Of a DNA stretch of 64,000 nucleotides, positions 16,688-26,483 are shown in pieces. How positions within the stretch are numbered: position 1 is the first letter of the stretch; each line of letters starts with the position of its first letter. The DNA is from Fibrobacter sp. (GTDB lineage: Bacteria > Fibrobacterota > Fibrobacteria > Fibrobacterales > Fibrobacteraceae), in contig JAGCPF010000032.1 of NCBI GenBank assembly GCA_017642335.1, forward strand, positions 1 to 64,000, written 5' to 3'. The notes beneath the pieces were generated by a model. That model saw nothing but the letters and a program-made list of their open reading frames with translations. It was not told the origin of the DNA and searched no databases. Made by a program: the position numbers and the translations under genes.

Positions 16688-18433
16688 ATGGAAGGCGCAA
16701 GAAAGATAATCAACAAGTTCCTCACGACGAAATATAGCGGAAACGAGCTGAAGAGCGAGCTTTTCCGCGCAGGCGAAGCCGCTTGCGAGGAAGGCTGGAC
16801 CTACATGGACGCAGCTTTCCAGCTAGGCCAGAAGGCCCAGGACGACGGTCTTTCCGTAACCGAGGCCGAGCAAATCCTCCGCAGGGCATTTTCCGACGAG
16901 AAGCGCTCCTCCAAACGCATCCCCGAAAAGGTTGTCGAGGAAACCCCGGAAGAGCCCGCAGCCCAGACCCAGGCAGCCCCGGCGGCACCGAAAGTCGCCC
17001 CGAACATCATCTCGCCGCTTTCCGCCAGTATGATTTCCATGGAGCAGATGCTCGCCATGGGGCTTGACACGCAGTCCCTGGAACTCCTGCAGAACCACAA
17101 GATCGACCCGGAAGCGCTATCCATTCCCTGGCCGACAGCCGACTGGCGCAAGGACCTGGCCAAACTCCTCAGCGTAGCCTTCCAGCCCGACGAATCTATC
17201 GAATTCAAGGTCTCCGAGACGCCCACCGCCACGACGGAAATCGTCTCGAACATCGTCGACCAGGACGAAGCCCTCAAGAAAATCATGAAGAGCCTGGACA
17301 GCGCCGAAGGTGCCCTGCTCTGCATCAACGCCATCAAGGGGGGCAAGGACGCCCGCGACGAAAGCTGGCACTACCGCTACGTGGTGGTGGACAACCCCAA
17401 GATTTCGCTGGCCAAGCAGCTCGCCTACTACAAGGCGCTGAACCTGCCCTGCGTGGCACTCGTCAACACCGGCGCGAACTCCGTGCAGGCTTGGGTCCGC
17501 ATCGGCGCCGCCGACCAGGAAGAGTACAACGAACGCGTCAACTTCCTGTTCGACACGCTCGATTCCCAGGGTTTCAAGGTCGACCGTTCCTACAACAACC
17601 CGAACCAGATGGTCCGCATGCCCGGCGTCCTGCGCGGCGGCAAGCAGCAGTACCTCATCGGGGTGGAACAAGGTGCAAAGAACTTCAAGGAATGGCAGGA
17701 ATGGGTGGAATACTCGCTTGACGGCAAGCCGCTCATCGAGCTCGCGAGCGACAGCGAGGAACCTCCAAAGAAAGACCCAAGCATCATCGAGAACGTGCTC
17801 CGTGCCGGCGAATTTTTCCTGTTCACCGCACCTCCGAAGAGCGGTAAATCTTTGGCCCTCATGGATTTAGGCCTTTCCATCTGCTACGGTGAGGAATGGT
17901 TCGGCAACGCGACCACCTCCAGCGATGTCTTGTTCATCAACTTCGAGTTGACAAAGTCCGTATTCTTGAACCGACTGCACCTGCTGGGCACAAAACGCGA
18001 CCTGAACGCCAGCACATCGAAGTTCGGTTTCTTGAACCTGCGAGGCACCGCGCTCTCCCCCATCGAGACAGCCCAGCTCATCGCGAAGCGTATCGAAGGT
18101 GCGCGCAAACTCGAAAACCACGACTACAAGGTCGTAATCATCGATCCCATTTCGGCGGTCCTCCACAACCCCAAGTCTACGCGACTGAGCGGCGCGCCGC
18201 ACCAGATATTGATGCAAATGGTGGACACCATCATCGCGCTGACCGGCTGCGCCGTCGTCACCACATGCAACATTGACGAATACCCCTACCTGCAATCCCG
18301 CGCCGACAGTCTTATGTCGCTGACGCCGGTTGAAGGCAGCTTTAACTTGTACCAAATCAACGGAAACTTCCGCGAGTTCCCGAAGATGCTCGCCCGCGAA
18401 TGCTCCTGGATTTATCCCAGGTTCCTGGTGTAG
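16688..18433 (+). CDS. RepA-like ATPase with degenerate archaeo-eukaryotic-type primase domain
   Basis: 581 residues, in three parts. Residues 1-115: helical start plus an Ala/Pro/Glu-rich linker. About 145-330: a domain resembling the primase (AEP) part of plasmid and phage primase-helicases. Compare YVVVDNPKIS at 231-240, TGANSVQAWVRI at 261-272 where such proteins have SGGxSxHAWV, and NNPNQMVRMPGVLRGG at 303-318. The His of the S-x-H motif is Gln267 here. About 365-581: a RepA/AAA_25 ATPase with intact Walker A APPKSGKS (381-388) and Walker B KVVIIDPIS. No integrase, phage or plasmid gene is nearby. Probably a nucleic-acid-binding ATPase whose priming function is lost; the role is unknown. 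Confidence 0.75.
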   Translation: MEGARKIINKFLTTKYSGNELKSELFRAGEAACEEGWTYMDAAFQLGQKAQDDGLSVTEAEQILRRAFSDEKRSSKRIPEKVVEETPEEPAAQTQAAPAAPKVAPNIISPLSASMISMEQMLAMGLDTQSLELLQNHKIDPEALSIPWPTADWRKDLAKLLSVAFQPDESIEFKVSETPTATTEIVSNIVDQDEALKKIMKSLDSAEGALLCINAIKGGKDARDESWHYRYVVVDNPKISLAKQLAYYKALNLPCVALVNTGANSVQAWVRIGAADQEEYNERVNFLFDTLDSQGFKVDRSYNNPNQMVRMPGVLRGGKQQYLIGVEQGAKNFKEWQEWVEYSLDGKPLIELASDSEEPPKKDPSIIENVLRAGEFFLFTAPPKSGKSLALMDLGLSICYGEEWFGNATTSSDVLFINFELTKSVFLNRLHLLGTKRDLNASTSKFGFLNLRGTALSPIETAQLIAKRIEGARKLENHDYKVVIIDPISAVLHNPKSTRLSGAPHQILMQMVDTIIALTGCAVVTTCNIDEYPYLQSRADSLMSLTPVEGSFNLYQINGNFREFPKMLARECSWIYPRFLV

Positions 18434-18463
18434 CAAGAGTTTTTTCAGGATTTTCCACAAGCC

Positions 18464-19720
18464 ATGTACAAAAAGAAAGAAGACGAAACGAAACCTGTCA
18501 AAATACAGGCCTCCGCATTTACGCTCGAAGACCACAAGAAGCAGCTCGCAGCCTGGATAGAGGCGGAGCACATCCCGGGAAAGTTCCAGGCCTGGTACAC
18601 AGCGCCGGCAGACCCGACACACTCCGATTGGCGAATCAAGTCCGTGTACAAGGGACCCCAGGAATTGCTGGAAGTCGAAGTGCCGGTCCGAAAGATGGAC
18701 GTTCCGGACATCGTGACCCAGATACTATCGCAGCTCCGTAAAGACCACCTCCGCGCCTTCCGCAAGTCCATCCGCCAGATTTTGCTCCGTGCCACGGGCG
18801 ACGGAAGGTTCGCCATGCTGGTCCAGGCAAACCTACGCGGCAGGAATTCCGCACACGCGAGCAAGACTTTCGTAGATTTCGTACAACGTTCGCTCCCCGA
18901 AGTCATAAGCCTGCACTTTATCCAGTGCAAGCCCGACCACCTGTTCGACCCGGCCATAGCGCAGACGATGAGCACCGAGGCGAAATGTGCCATCGGCAAG
19001 GATTTCATGCCCATCGCCGAAACGGGATTCTCCATGCACGTGCTGGACTGGGCGCCACGCGTCAAGGATGCCTGGATTGGCCTTCCCAAGCGAATCGCCG
19101 ACGCTATCCACCCGACAAAGGGGGACCGTCTGTTCGAGTTCTACTCCGCATCGAGTTACGTGGGAGCCTCACTGGCCAACCTGTTCGAATCCGTCGATTG
19201 TCTGGACTGCCGAGAAACGGCCATGCTCTCCGCAAAGCTCAACGCCCGCTCGCTCATTGAGAACAACCTGCGTTTCCACAGGCAGAAGCTCGACGCCAAC
19301 TTCTTTGCAAAATTCTTCCGCAAGCCCGAGAACGAAGGCCGCTGGACATTCTACTTCAACCTGCCCGGCGATGAGCCGCTCGCGACAGGCGTCGTCCAGA
19401 CGGCGGCGACATCCCGCCCGGAACGCATTCTCCTCCAGACGTCCAACCTCGAGGTGGCCGCCAAGGAAATCCGCAAGTTCCGCAACGAGGGCTACATGCT
19501 CCGCAAGAGCATTCCCCTGTACCTGGAACCCGGCTCGGCAAAATTCGAGGTGCTGTTCATCTTCGTTCCGGACAGAAACGGCCTTTTAGGTCGAAATCCG
19601 GCCAATTTGGCCCGTTCTAGGAACGTCCAGCGCCCCAAAGAGAGCGCAAACCGGGCAAAAACAGGCAATATTCCGCATTTTGTGCAAAAAAGCCCTTCCT
19701 TTAGGTCCAGAAAAGATTAA
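18464..19720 (+). CDS. Degenerate TrmA/RlmD-like RNA m5U methyltransferase homologue
   Basis: 418 residues, 30 bases after the RepA-like gene. The order of segments follows the TrmA/RlmD family: MHVLDWAPRVKD (family SFxQxN...), GDRLFEFYSASSYVGASLA at 220-238 (family ELYCGxGxFSLxLA), ETAMLSAKLNARSLIENNLRF (family E...A..N....N..F), NLPGDEPL at 299-306 (family DPPRxGL), and ILLQTSNLEVAAKEI at 322-336 (family IxYxSCNPxTLxxDL). The SAM-binding Gly motif, the DPPR motif and the catalytic Cys (Ser327 here) are all altered, so methylation by the usual mechanism is not expected. A basic tail of about 45 residues may bind RNA or DNA. Family membership is my reading of aligned motifs. Confidence 0.65.
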   Translation: MYKKKEDETKPVKIQASAFTLEDHKKQLAAWIEAEHIPGKFQAWYTAPADPTHSDWRIKSVYKGPQELLEVEVPVRKMDVPDIVTQILSQLRKDHLRAFRKSIRQILLRATGDGRFAMLVQANLRGRNSAHASKTFVDFVQRSLPEVISLHFIQCKPDHLFDPAIAQTMSTEAKCAIGKDFMPIAETGFSMHVLDWAPRVKDAWIGLPKRIADAIHPTKGDRLFEFYSASSYVGASLANLFESVDCLDCRETAMLSAKLNARSLIENNLRFHRQKLDANFFAKFFRKPENEGRWTFYFNLPGDEPLATGVVQTAATSRPERILLQTSNLEVAAKEIRKFRNEGYMLRKSIPLYLEPGSAKFEVLFIFVPDRNGLLGRNPANLARSRNVQRPKESANRAKTGNIPHFVQKSPSFRSRKD

Positions 19721-19765
19721 ATTATTACATAACCTGTTTACTTTCAAAGAGTTACAAGGATTATT

Positions 19766-20932
19766 ATGCATTTTTTAAAGTGTGCCACCATATGCCTCGG
19801 CGCCGCGTTCCTCGTAGCGTCCGCCTATGTCGTCAAGAAGGGCGACACCCTCTGGGATCTCAGTGACGAATTCCTGCACGACCCGTTCGCATGGCCCGAT
19901 CTGTGGGAAAACAACAGGCACATCCAAGACCCGCACTGGATTTATCCGGGCGATTCCATCTATTTCGGGGACAGCATCAACGCAGAACATCGTCAAAGCA
20001 CAGGAAAGGCGCACACCTATCCCTGCGCAGCGGCAACCCCCGATTCGAGCCTCCCGAAGGGCGTGAGCGCAGTCGGATGCGACGAGAACGATGCGCGTAA
20101 CGGCGACTTCGAGTCCATGCTCGGCGACCTCCGCAGCCGCGACAAGAAGAAAAAGAAGGTTGTCTCGAAGGACGAATACTACTACCAGAAGCGTCCGGCA
20201 CCGAAAATTTTCAACGGCTACTATCAGGTACTGGCACCGGAAGTCCTTTCTCTCGATTCCCTCAAGAAGATGAAGAACTACTTCTCCATCCGCTCCGGTG
20301 AACGCAAGGAACCGATTATCCATATTCCTGAAAACGAAGTTGTCGTAGGTATCGGCAAGAAGACGAACCAGAACCTGAAAAAGGGCGACATCGTCGAAAT
20401 CATTGATGCCCGCGCCATCAACGTGCCCACGGTCCGTGGCGTAAACTTTGAAAAGTACGCGCTGCTCCGCCTTGCCGGCTACGCGAAGATTACCGCCATC
20501 GGCGACACGCTCTCGCGCGCCCAGATTGTACAGAGTTTCCGTGAAATCAAGATCAGCCAGTCCAAGGCTCGCCTCAAGGAACCGCTGAAAACGTTGAACG
20601 TGTCCTCCTATGAAGACGTGAAGGAATCCAACGTGGACAGCATGGCCGTCATCCGTTACTCCATGGACCCGATGCTCATCATCGGCGCATACTCTTACAT
20701 TTTGGTAGACAAGGGCATCAAGCAACAGTACAACACGGGCGACGCCGTCGCCATCTGGGAACTGGACAAGTCCGACGCCACCATTCCTCCCCGCCTGCTG
20801 GGCCGCGGCGTCGTCGCGCGCTCGGGCGAAAACGAATCCGCCGTACTCATCCATGAAATTTATTCGAACAACCGTCGCATAGAAGTCGGACACAGAGTGT
20901 CCATCACACACAAAGCACAGTTGGCACAGTGA
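19766..20932 (+). CDS. LysM-domain envelope protein
   Basis: 388 residues. Signal peptide ending near LVASA, then a LysM domain at once (YVVKKGDTLWDLSDEFLHDP to YPGDSIYFGD, about 21-70), which should bind peptidoglycan. Residues 110-160 are charged; the rest (150-388) is a beta-rich region with GIGKKTNQNLKKGDIVEIIDA and similar segments that I do not recognise. AAGGA precedes the ATG. This layout, LysM then long beta domain, is seen in proteins annotated only as LysM-containing. Its stop overlaps a possible small gene (GTGA), followed by a sensor kinase, so a link with envelope sensing is plausible. Confidence 0.8.
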   Translation: MHFLKCATICLGAAFLVASAYVVKKGDTLWDLSDEFLHDPFAWPDLWENNRHIQDPHWIYPGDSIYFGDSINAEHRQSTGKAHTYPCAAATPDSSLPKGVSAVGCDENDARNGDFESMLGDLRSRDKKKKKVVSKDEYYYQKRPAPKIFNGYYQVLAPEVLSLDSLKKMKNYFSIRSGERKEPIIHIPENEVVVGIGKKTNQNLKKGDIVEIIDARAINVPTVRGVNFEKYALLRLAGYAKITAIGDTLSRAQIVQSFREIKISQSKARLKEPLKTLNVSSYEDVKESNVDSMAVIRYSMDPMLIIGAYSYILVDKGIKQQYNTGDAVAIWELDKSDATIPPRLLGRGVVARSGENESAVLIHEIYSNNRRIEVGHRVSITHKAQLAQ

Positions 20933-21045
20933 CAAGAGCATTACTCATTACGGCAGCGATACTGCTACTTACCCTCACCCTCCTCATGGGAGGGAGCGTC
21001 CTCATTCTGCGGTGCCCGGCACTTTCGGTCCTGATACCCATTTAA
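20929..21045 (+). CDS. Possible 38-residue membrane peptide
   Basis: GTG 20929 overlaps the TGA of the LysM gene (GTGA), a classic coupling arrangement. Translation is short and very hydrophobic: TRALLITAAILLLTLTLLMG, then GSVLILRCPALSVLIPI, one membrane helix with a basic N-terminus. It ends at TAA 21043-21045, in the same frame as the kinase that starts at 21061. No separate ribosome site is visible. Could be a real small protein, or a degenerate piece; the coupling and helix favour the former. Confidence 0.4.
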   Translation: MTRALLITAAILLLTLTLLMGGSVLILRCPALSVLIPI

Positions 21046-21060
21046 CGGTGGCGGGCGCCG

Positions 21061-23106
21061 ATGCGGGTTTCACACAATAATTTACTGTTATTCGCATTAT
21101 TCGCCGGGGCCATCGTGCTCCCGACAGGTATTCTGTCCATACTGAGTTTTCGGAATATCCAGAACGAGATATTCCTCGCGCAAAAGACGTTCGACGAGAA
21201 CCGCAGTTCGTTCCAGGCAGAACTCGAGACCGCGATAGAAAAAGAGCAGAACAAGATTCTCCAAGAGACCAAGGCCGCTTCGCTGTTCCTTTACGGGCAG
21301 CCCCACAGCTTGCTGGATTTCGGTAACGCGACTACATACAAGGTCGTCGACGGCGTCGAGGCGATATTCCTATTCAACAAGGGACGCCTAGTCTATCCGG
21401 ACATTTCGTCGAGGCACTTCATCAAGGCGTCCAATTACTCCACAAGCATCCCGAACCCCATCGAGAAGCAGCTGTTCAAGGACGAAATCAACGGCAAAGA
21501 CTACAATGCCGCCGTGCTATCGCGATCCATCCGGCTGATGCAATCCCCGTTCGAGACCATCGACGACCAGGTGCAGAACATCCTCGGCCTCATCCGCCTA
21601 AGTTACCGACACAAGGACTACGACGAGGCGCTACGCCTGCTCGACCTCCTGGAAAGGCAGCCTCGCACCCAGGGTTACCTGCACGCCGACCTGACCCGTT
21701 CCATCAACCTTTTGCATTTCGACATTTTGGTCGAGCAGAAAAAGCACCAGGAAGCCGAGGACTACTGCCTCAACATCCTGGGCCAGTTCCTGCATAGCGA
21801 AAGCATCGAAGATATTCCCTCGGCAAAGTTCTTCTTCGAATCCGCATTCACTCAAATCCTTTCATTCGAGGACCTGCCCAACGACAAGCGCGAAGCCTTC
21901 TGGAACCTGAGAGAGAACTTCAATCGCCAAATCAGCGACATGGACATCCTGTACCGGCACAAGGAACTCTTCGACGAAACATTTACCGACGAGGCCCAGT
22001 CGAAGGAAGGCGTCCTGTACAAGAGCAACGGGGACATTACCTTGTTCAAGATGGGATATCCGCTCCTGTCGGGAGACCAGATCGTCATTGCAAAAATCGA
22101 CCCCGAAGCATACTCGTCTCGCATTCTCTCCAAGCTGAACGCAACCGTAAAAAGCTGGAAGAACATTCCCTTCTCGATTACCGACGCCTCTGACGCAGTC
22201 ATCCTTGGGGCCATCCCCGACAGTGCGACCGTACTTTCACAGACAAACATCGGGCAGAGTCTCCAATGGGACCTGACCCTGTACGAAAAGGACATGCGCG
22301 AAATCCGCAAGGAATCGAGGCAAAGGATGTTCCTGATGTACGGGCTCCTTACCTTCTCGCTCATCACGGTGTTGCTCGGTTCCATATTCATGTTCCGCTT
22401 TATCATCCAGGAACACAAACTGCTTGCCATGAAGGCGAACTTCCTTTCTAGCGTTTCGCACGAACTCAAGACGCCCCTCACTTCCATCAAGATGTTTGCT
22501 GAAACCATGGCCCGAGGGCGCGTACAGAAGGTCGAAAAGATACAGGAGTATTCATCCCTTATCGGCAAGGAAGCGACAAGGCTGGAGAACCTCATCGGCG
22601 CCATCCTGAACTACACTCGCATGGAACACGGCAGGGGCGCATTCAAGTGGGAAAAAATCGATTTCTCCGCCTGCGCCAAGAAGGTTTACGAATCCATGTA
22701 CGATATCGGTATCGAGAAGGGGCTTACGTTCCACACGCGGTTTGAACCCGACGCATTCGTCATCGGCGACTACACTGCGCTTTACAGCCTTGCGCAGAAC
22801 CTTATTGAAAACGCAATCAAGTACACGAACGCACCGGGCGACATTACCATTGAGGTGTACAACAGCGACGATCGGGCAACATTTTCCGTGGCGGACACGG
22901 GCGTTGGAATTGCCGGCTCCGAGCAAAAAAATATATTTAATAACTTCTACAGGGTAGGAGACGAAATGACGCGCAGCACCAAGGGCTCCGGACTTGGGCT
23001 TGCCATCGTCAAGAGAGTCGTCGAAACCCATAAGGCAACCATTTCACTTTCCAGCAAGCTCGGTAAGGGTTCCACGTTTACCGTCCGATTCAAAAAGGTA
23101 GAATAA
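21061..23106 (+). CDS. Sensor histidine kinase with large extracytoplasmic helical domain
   Basis: 681 residues. Membrane helix 1 at about 7-27, a long sensor region (30-420) and helix 2 at about 422-448 (LMYGLLTFSLITVLLGSIFMF). The sensor region includes helix pairs at about 175-250 (DEALRLLDLLERQPRTQGYL, HQEAEDYCLNILGQFL) that look TPR-like. The kinase core is complete: SHELKTP with the phospho-His near 466, N box NLIENAIKY near 580, DTGVGI near 613, GSGLGLAIVKRVVE near 642. No HAMP domain is clear. The response regulator gene begins one base after the stop (23108), so this is a cognate pair. Confidence 0.92.
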   Translation: MRVSHNNLLLFALFAGAIVLPTGILSILSFRNIQNEIFLAQKTFDENRSSFQAELETAIEKEQNKILQETKAASLFLYGQPHSLLDFGNATTYKVVDGVEAIFLFNKGRLVYPDISSRHFIKASNYSTSIPNPIEKQLFKDEINGKDYNAAVLSRSIRLMQSPFETIDDQVQNILGLIRLSYRHKDYDEALRLLDLLERQPRTQGYLHADLTRSINLLHFDILVEQKKHQEAEDYCLNILGQFLHSESIEDIPSAKFFFESAFTQILSFEDLPNDKREAFWNLRENFNRQISDMDILYRHKELFDETFTDEAQSKEGVLYKSNGDITLFKMGYPLLSGDQIVIAKIDPEAYSSRILSKLNATVKSWKNIPFSITDASDAVILGAIPDSATVLSQTNIGQSLQWDLTLYEKDMREIRKESRQRMFLMYGLLTFSLITVLLGSIFMFRFIIQEHKLLAMKANFLSSVSHELKTPLTSIKMFAETMARGRVQKVEKIQEYSSLIGKEATRLENLIGAILNYTRMEHGRGAFKWEKIDFSACAKKVYESMYDIGIEKGLTFHTRFEPDAFVIGDYTALYSLAQNLIENAIKYTNAPGDITIEVYNSDDRATFSVADTGVGIAGSEQKNIFNNFYRVGDEMTRSTKGSGLGLAIVKRVVETHKATISLSSKLGKGSTFTVRFKKVE

Positions 23107-23107
23107 C

Positions 23108-23807
<700 letters not shown>

Positions 23808-23815
<8 letters not shown>

Positions 23816-26333
23816 GATTCGCCATCACCTTTCGGCATTTTTGCGCACCGCGCTCAGCGCGGGTGCCTTCTTCGCGCTTTGCTGCGGAGAAGCATTTGCC
23901 GACAGGATGGCATCCGACATACAGGAAGCGATTTACAACTTCGAGATGAAGGGCAACGTCAACGAGGCCGTCCGCATTCTCGAAAAAGTTTCCAAGCAAG
24001 GAGACAGGGAAGACCAGCAAGAAGCAAATTTCTTCCTCGGAAAAATCTACGAGCTGTCGAGCAGCAAGAAAAACGCGAACTACTATTACAGACAAAGCCT
24101 TCGCAAGACCAAGGAAACGGGCAAAGCATACTGGCTTGCGGCACGAGCCGCATCCACAAGCGAATCTCCCGAGGCGCTGCTGAAAAAATCTTTACGGGTC
24201 CGCTTCCCCATCAAGAAAATCTACTACGGCCCGACCACGTACATCCTGTTGCAAAACAACAGCATCTACAAGATAGAGAACGACTCTCTTATCGAAGTCA
24301 AAGTTCCGCTTCCCGTCCATGCCGAAATTTTCTCTATCAACTCCCAGGGAATCTGGTACCAGCGGAACGAAAGGGACAGCCTGTTCTTCAAGCCGATACA
24401 CCTTAAAACCCCGCAAACGGCGTTCAAGGTCGAAGGGACAAAGAGCCTGTTCGTCCACAACAGCGAAGCCGTGGTCCTTGGCGAACACACGCTGACCATA
24501 CTGAACAAGAAGGGTATTCGCGCCGAAGTCACGCAGCGCTATCACAACTGCAAAATAGAGGGATTCTACGCAGCGACAGGGCACTATGTGCTGAACTGCC
24601 CCGACAATGCGCTCCACTTCATCTCGCCGACGGACGGAAGCGAGACATACAACATTTCGCTCTTTGACGCCATCCCCTACGTGTTCATAACAAAGAAGAA
24701 CATCTTCCTCGTTTCGGGCAACACGCTTTTCTGCTACCATCCCAAGACCCAGTTTGCCCCGTTATGGAAACTCCAGTACCACAACATCGACGACATCTGT
24801 TTTTTTGAGAACAACATTGCCGTCCTGGAAGCGTCGGGCAAGGTATCGCTAGTGGACATGGAGCGCGGAATCCAGAGGACTTCGCTCCGTAGCGACGCAT
24901 CATCGATTGCCCCGCTCTCGCAAGGGACTCTCGGGCTATTCTCGAACGAAGGCGACCTGAGCGTTGTTGACACGCTGCTCCGCCCCCTTTGGCATTTCAA
25001 CTTCTCGAGGCCCATCCTCTACGATCCGATCCATACAGACGGCGACATTTTCCTTGTATTCGACGACAACCACCTGCAAGGAATCTCCCCCAACTATTAC
25101 GGGTTCCACCCGCTGCTCTCCGACCAGTACGTGTACAAGGCGGCAAGCCTAACAGAAGAAAAGCAATGGGACTCCCTCGCCCCTACACTCGACACGCTGT
25201 TCCAGTTGGAACCGGGTAACGCAGAAGGCTGGTTTTTCAAGGCCATCCTGCTCGAAAGCAACGGCGGCAGCGAAAAGGACCGCCAAAAAGCCTGGGCAGA
25301 AGCTGTACGCCTGTCGGCCAGCAGCCCACAGGTAACCAATCTCGTCTTGGGCCACTACAGCAAGGCCATCAACGCAAAGTTCGTGAGCCTGTTGAACATC
25401 TCCCCGAAAACGCGCTATCCCAGATTCTTCGGCAACAAGAAAAATCTCTACACGATTGACCCCGCCGCCGAAAAACTTCTTTGCATCAATCCCGAAAGCG
25501 GCGAAGTCCGCTGGACCAAGGCATTGAACAAAATGGACAACAGTCCGGTCATGAGCAGCGACGAGAACTCGCTCGCCCTCGCCAGCGGGTTCAACCTTTC
25601 CATCTACGACCTCAACAAGGAAGCCGCATCAACAAGGCTCCAACTCCCCGGAAAAGCATTCGACATCAAGATCGAGAGTGACGCCATCTATGTTTCCACG
25701 TGGAACGGCTTTCTCCTGAAGTACCTGCGCAACGACAACAGGCTCGCCTGGTCCCGCAAGATATACTCCGTCCCGTTCCTTTTCGCCCGTAGCGGAAACA
25801 CGCTCCACCTATCCAATCTGGAAGGCGAGATTATCCATCTGGGCGATGGTTCCGGACAGGCCAAGGAAAATGGGCCGAGAGTTCAGGGTAACGTAACGCA
25901 CCTGATAGCAAGCGATTCCGCACTCACTATCGCCACCAGCAGCAACCGGCTCTACATTTACAACCTCAAGAACCCGCGCAGGGATCCCATCCAGATTCTT
26001 CTCGAATCTCCGATATCCTCAATGCAGACAACCAAGTTCCAGGGAAGCAACGTGCTGCTTCTGGGGCTTTCCAACCAAAACATTCTCCTGTACAACGAAG
26101 CGGGTACTCCGCTGTGGAAATTCCAGGGACACAATTCCATTTTCACACAACCGATCGTACATGACGACATCGCTTGGATTGACCAAGGCAATGCCATTGT
26201 CGGCATCTCCCTCAAGGACGGAAAAGAAAAGAAGTCCTTCAACACGCCGGGTGGAGCCGGAGCCCCCTACATAGCAAACCACACACTTTTTAGCGCGTCA
26301 CCCAAGCGATTCCTTTACGGGTTCTCGCTCTAA
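23808..26333 (+). CDS. Exported TPR plus beta-propeller protein
   Basis: 841 residues, starting inside the end of the response-regulator gene. Signal peptide MPKIRHHLSAFLRTALSAGA...AFA. Residues 35-120 carry TPR-like helices (EAVRILEKVSKQGDREDQQE). Most of the remainder looks like PQQ/WD-type propeller blades: repeated short beta segments such as LYTIDPAAEKLLCINPES followed by GEVRWTKAL, LSIYDLNKEA, LYIYNLKNP and GTPLWKFQGHN, with a second TPR-like patch near 440-510. Probably periplasmic. The overlap with the kinase-regulator pair suggests it is an output or an accessory sensor; no enzymatic motif is visible. Confidence 0.75.
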
Positions 26334-26428
26334 AATGACATCCAAAGTAAAACAAACCAAACAAAATCATTCTTCTTCGTGAAAACAGGCAAAAACACCC
26401 CCATAAACGGCCTGTTAATAAAAATTTA

Positions 26429-26460
26429 TTGTTTTTTTCTTAAAAATATCACTATCTTTA
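26429..26460 (+). promoter_or_regulatory. Candidate promoter TTG-N21-TATCTTTA
   Basis: TTG at 26429-26431 and TATCTTTA at 26453-26460, 21 bases apart, within an A/T-rich stretch just before the peptide-binding lipoprotein gene. One mismatch to TAnnTTTG. Confidence 0.55.
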
Positions 26461-26483
26461 TAGAAATAGTTATTGGGGATTTT

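Noticed and set aside
16688-19720. Prophage or integrated plasmid carrying the primase-like genes
   Set aside because: No integrase, att repeats, capsid, toxin or transfer genes; neighbours are core genes and base composition looks like the rest.
21043-21061. In-frame TAA between the small peptide and the kinase as a sequencing error or read-through site
   Set aside because: The kinase has its own ATG and full N-terminal helix, and the peptide has a coupled start of its own; no special context for read-through is seen.
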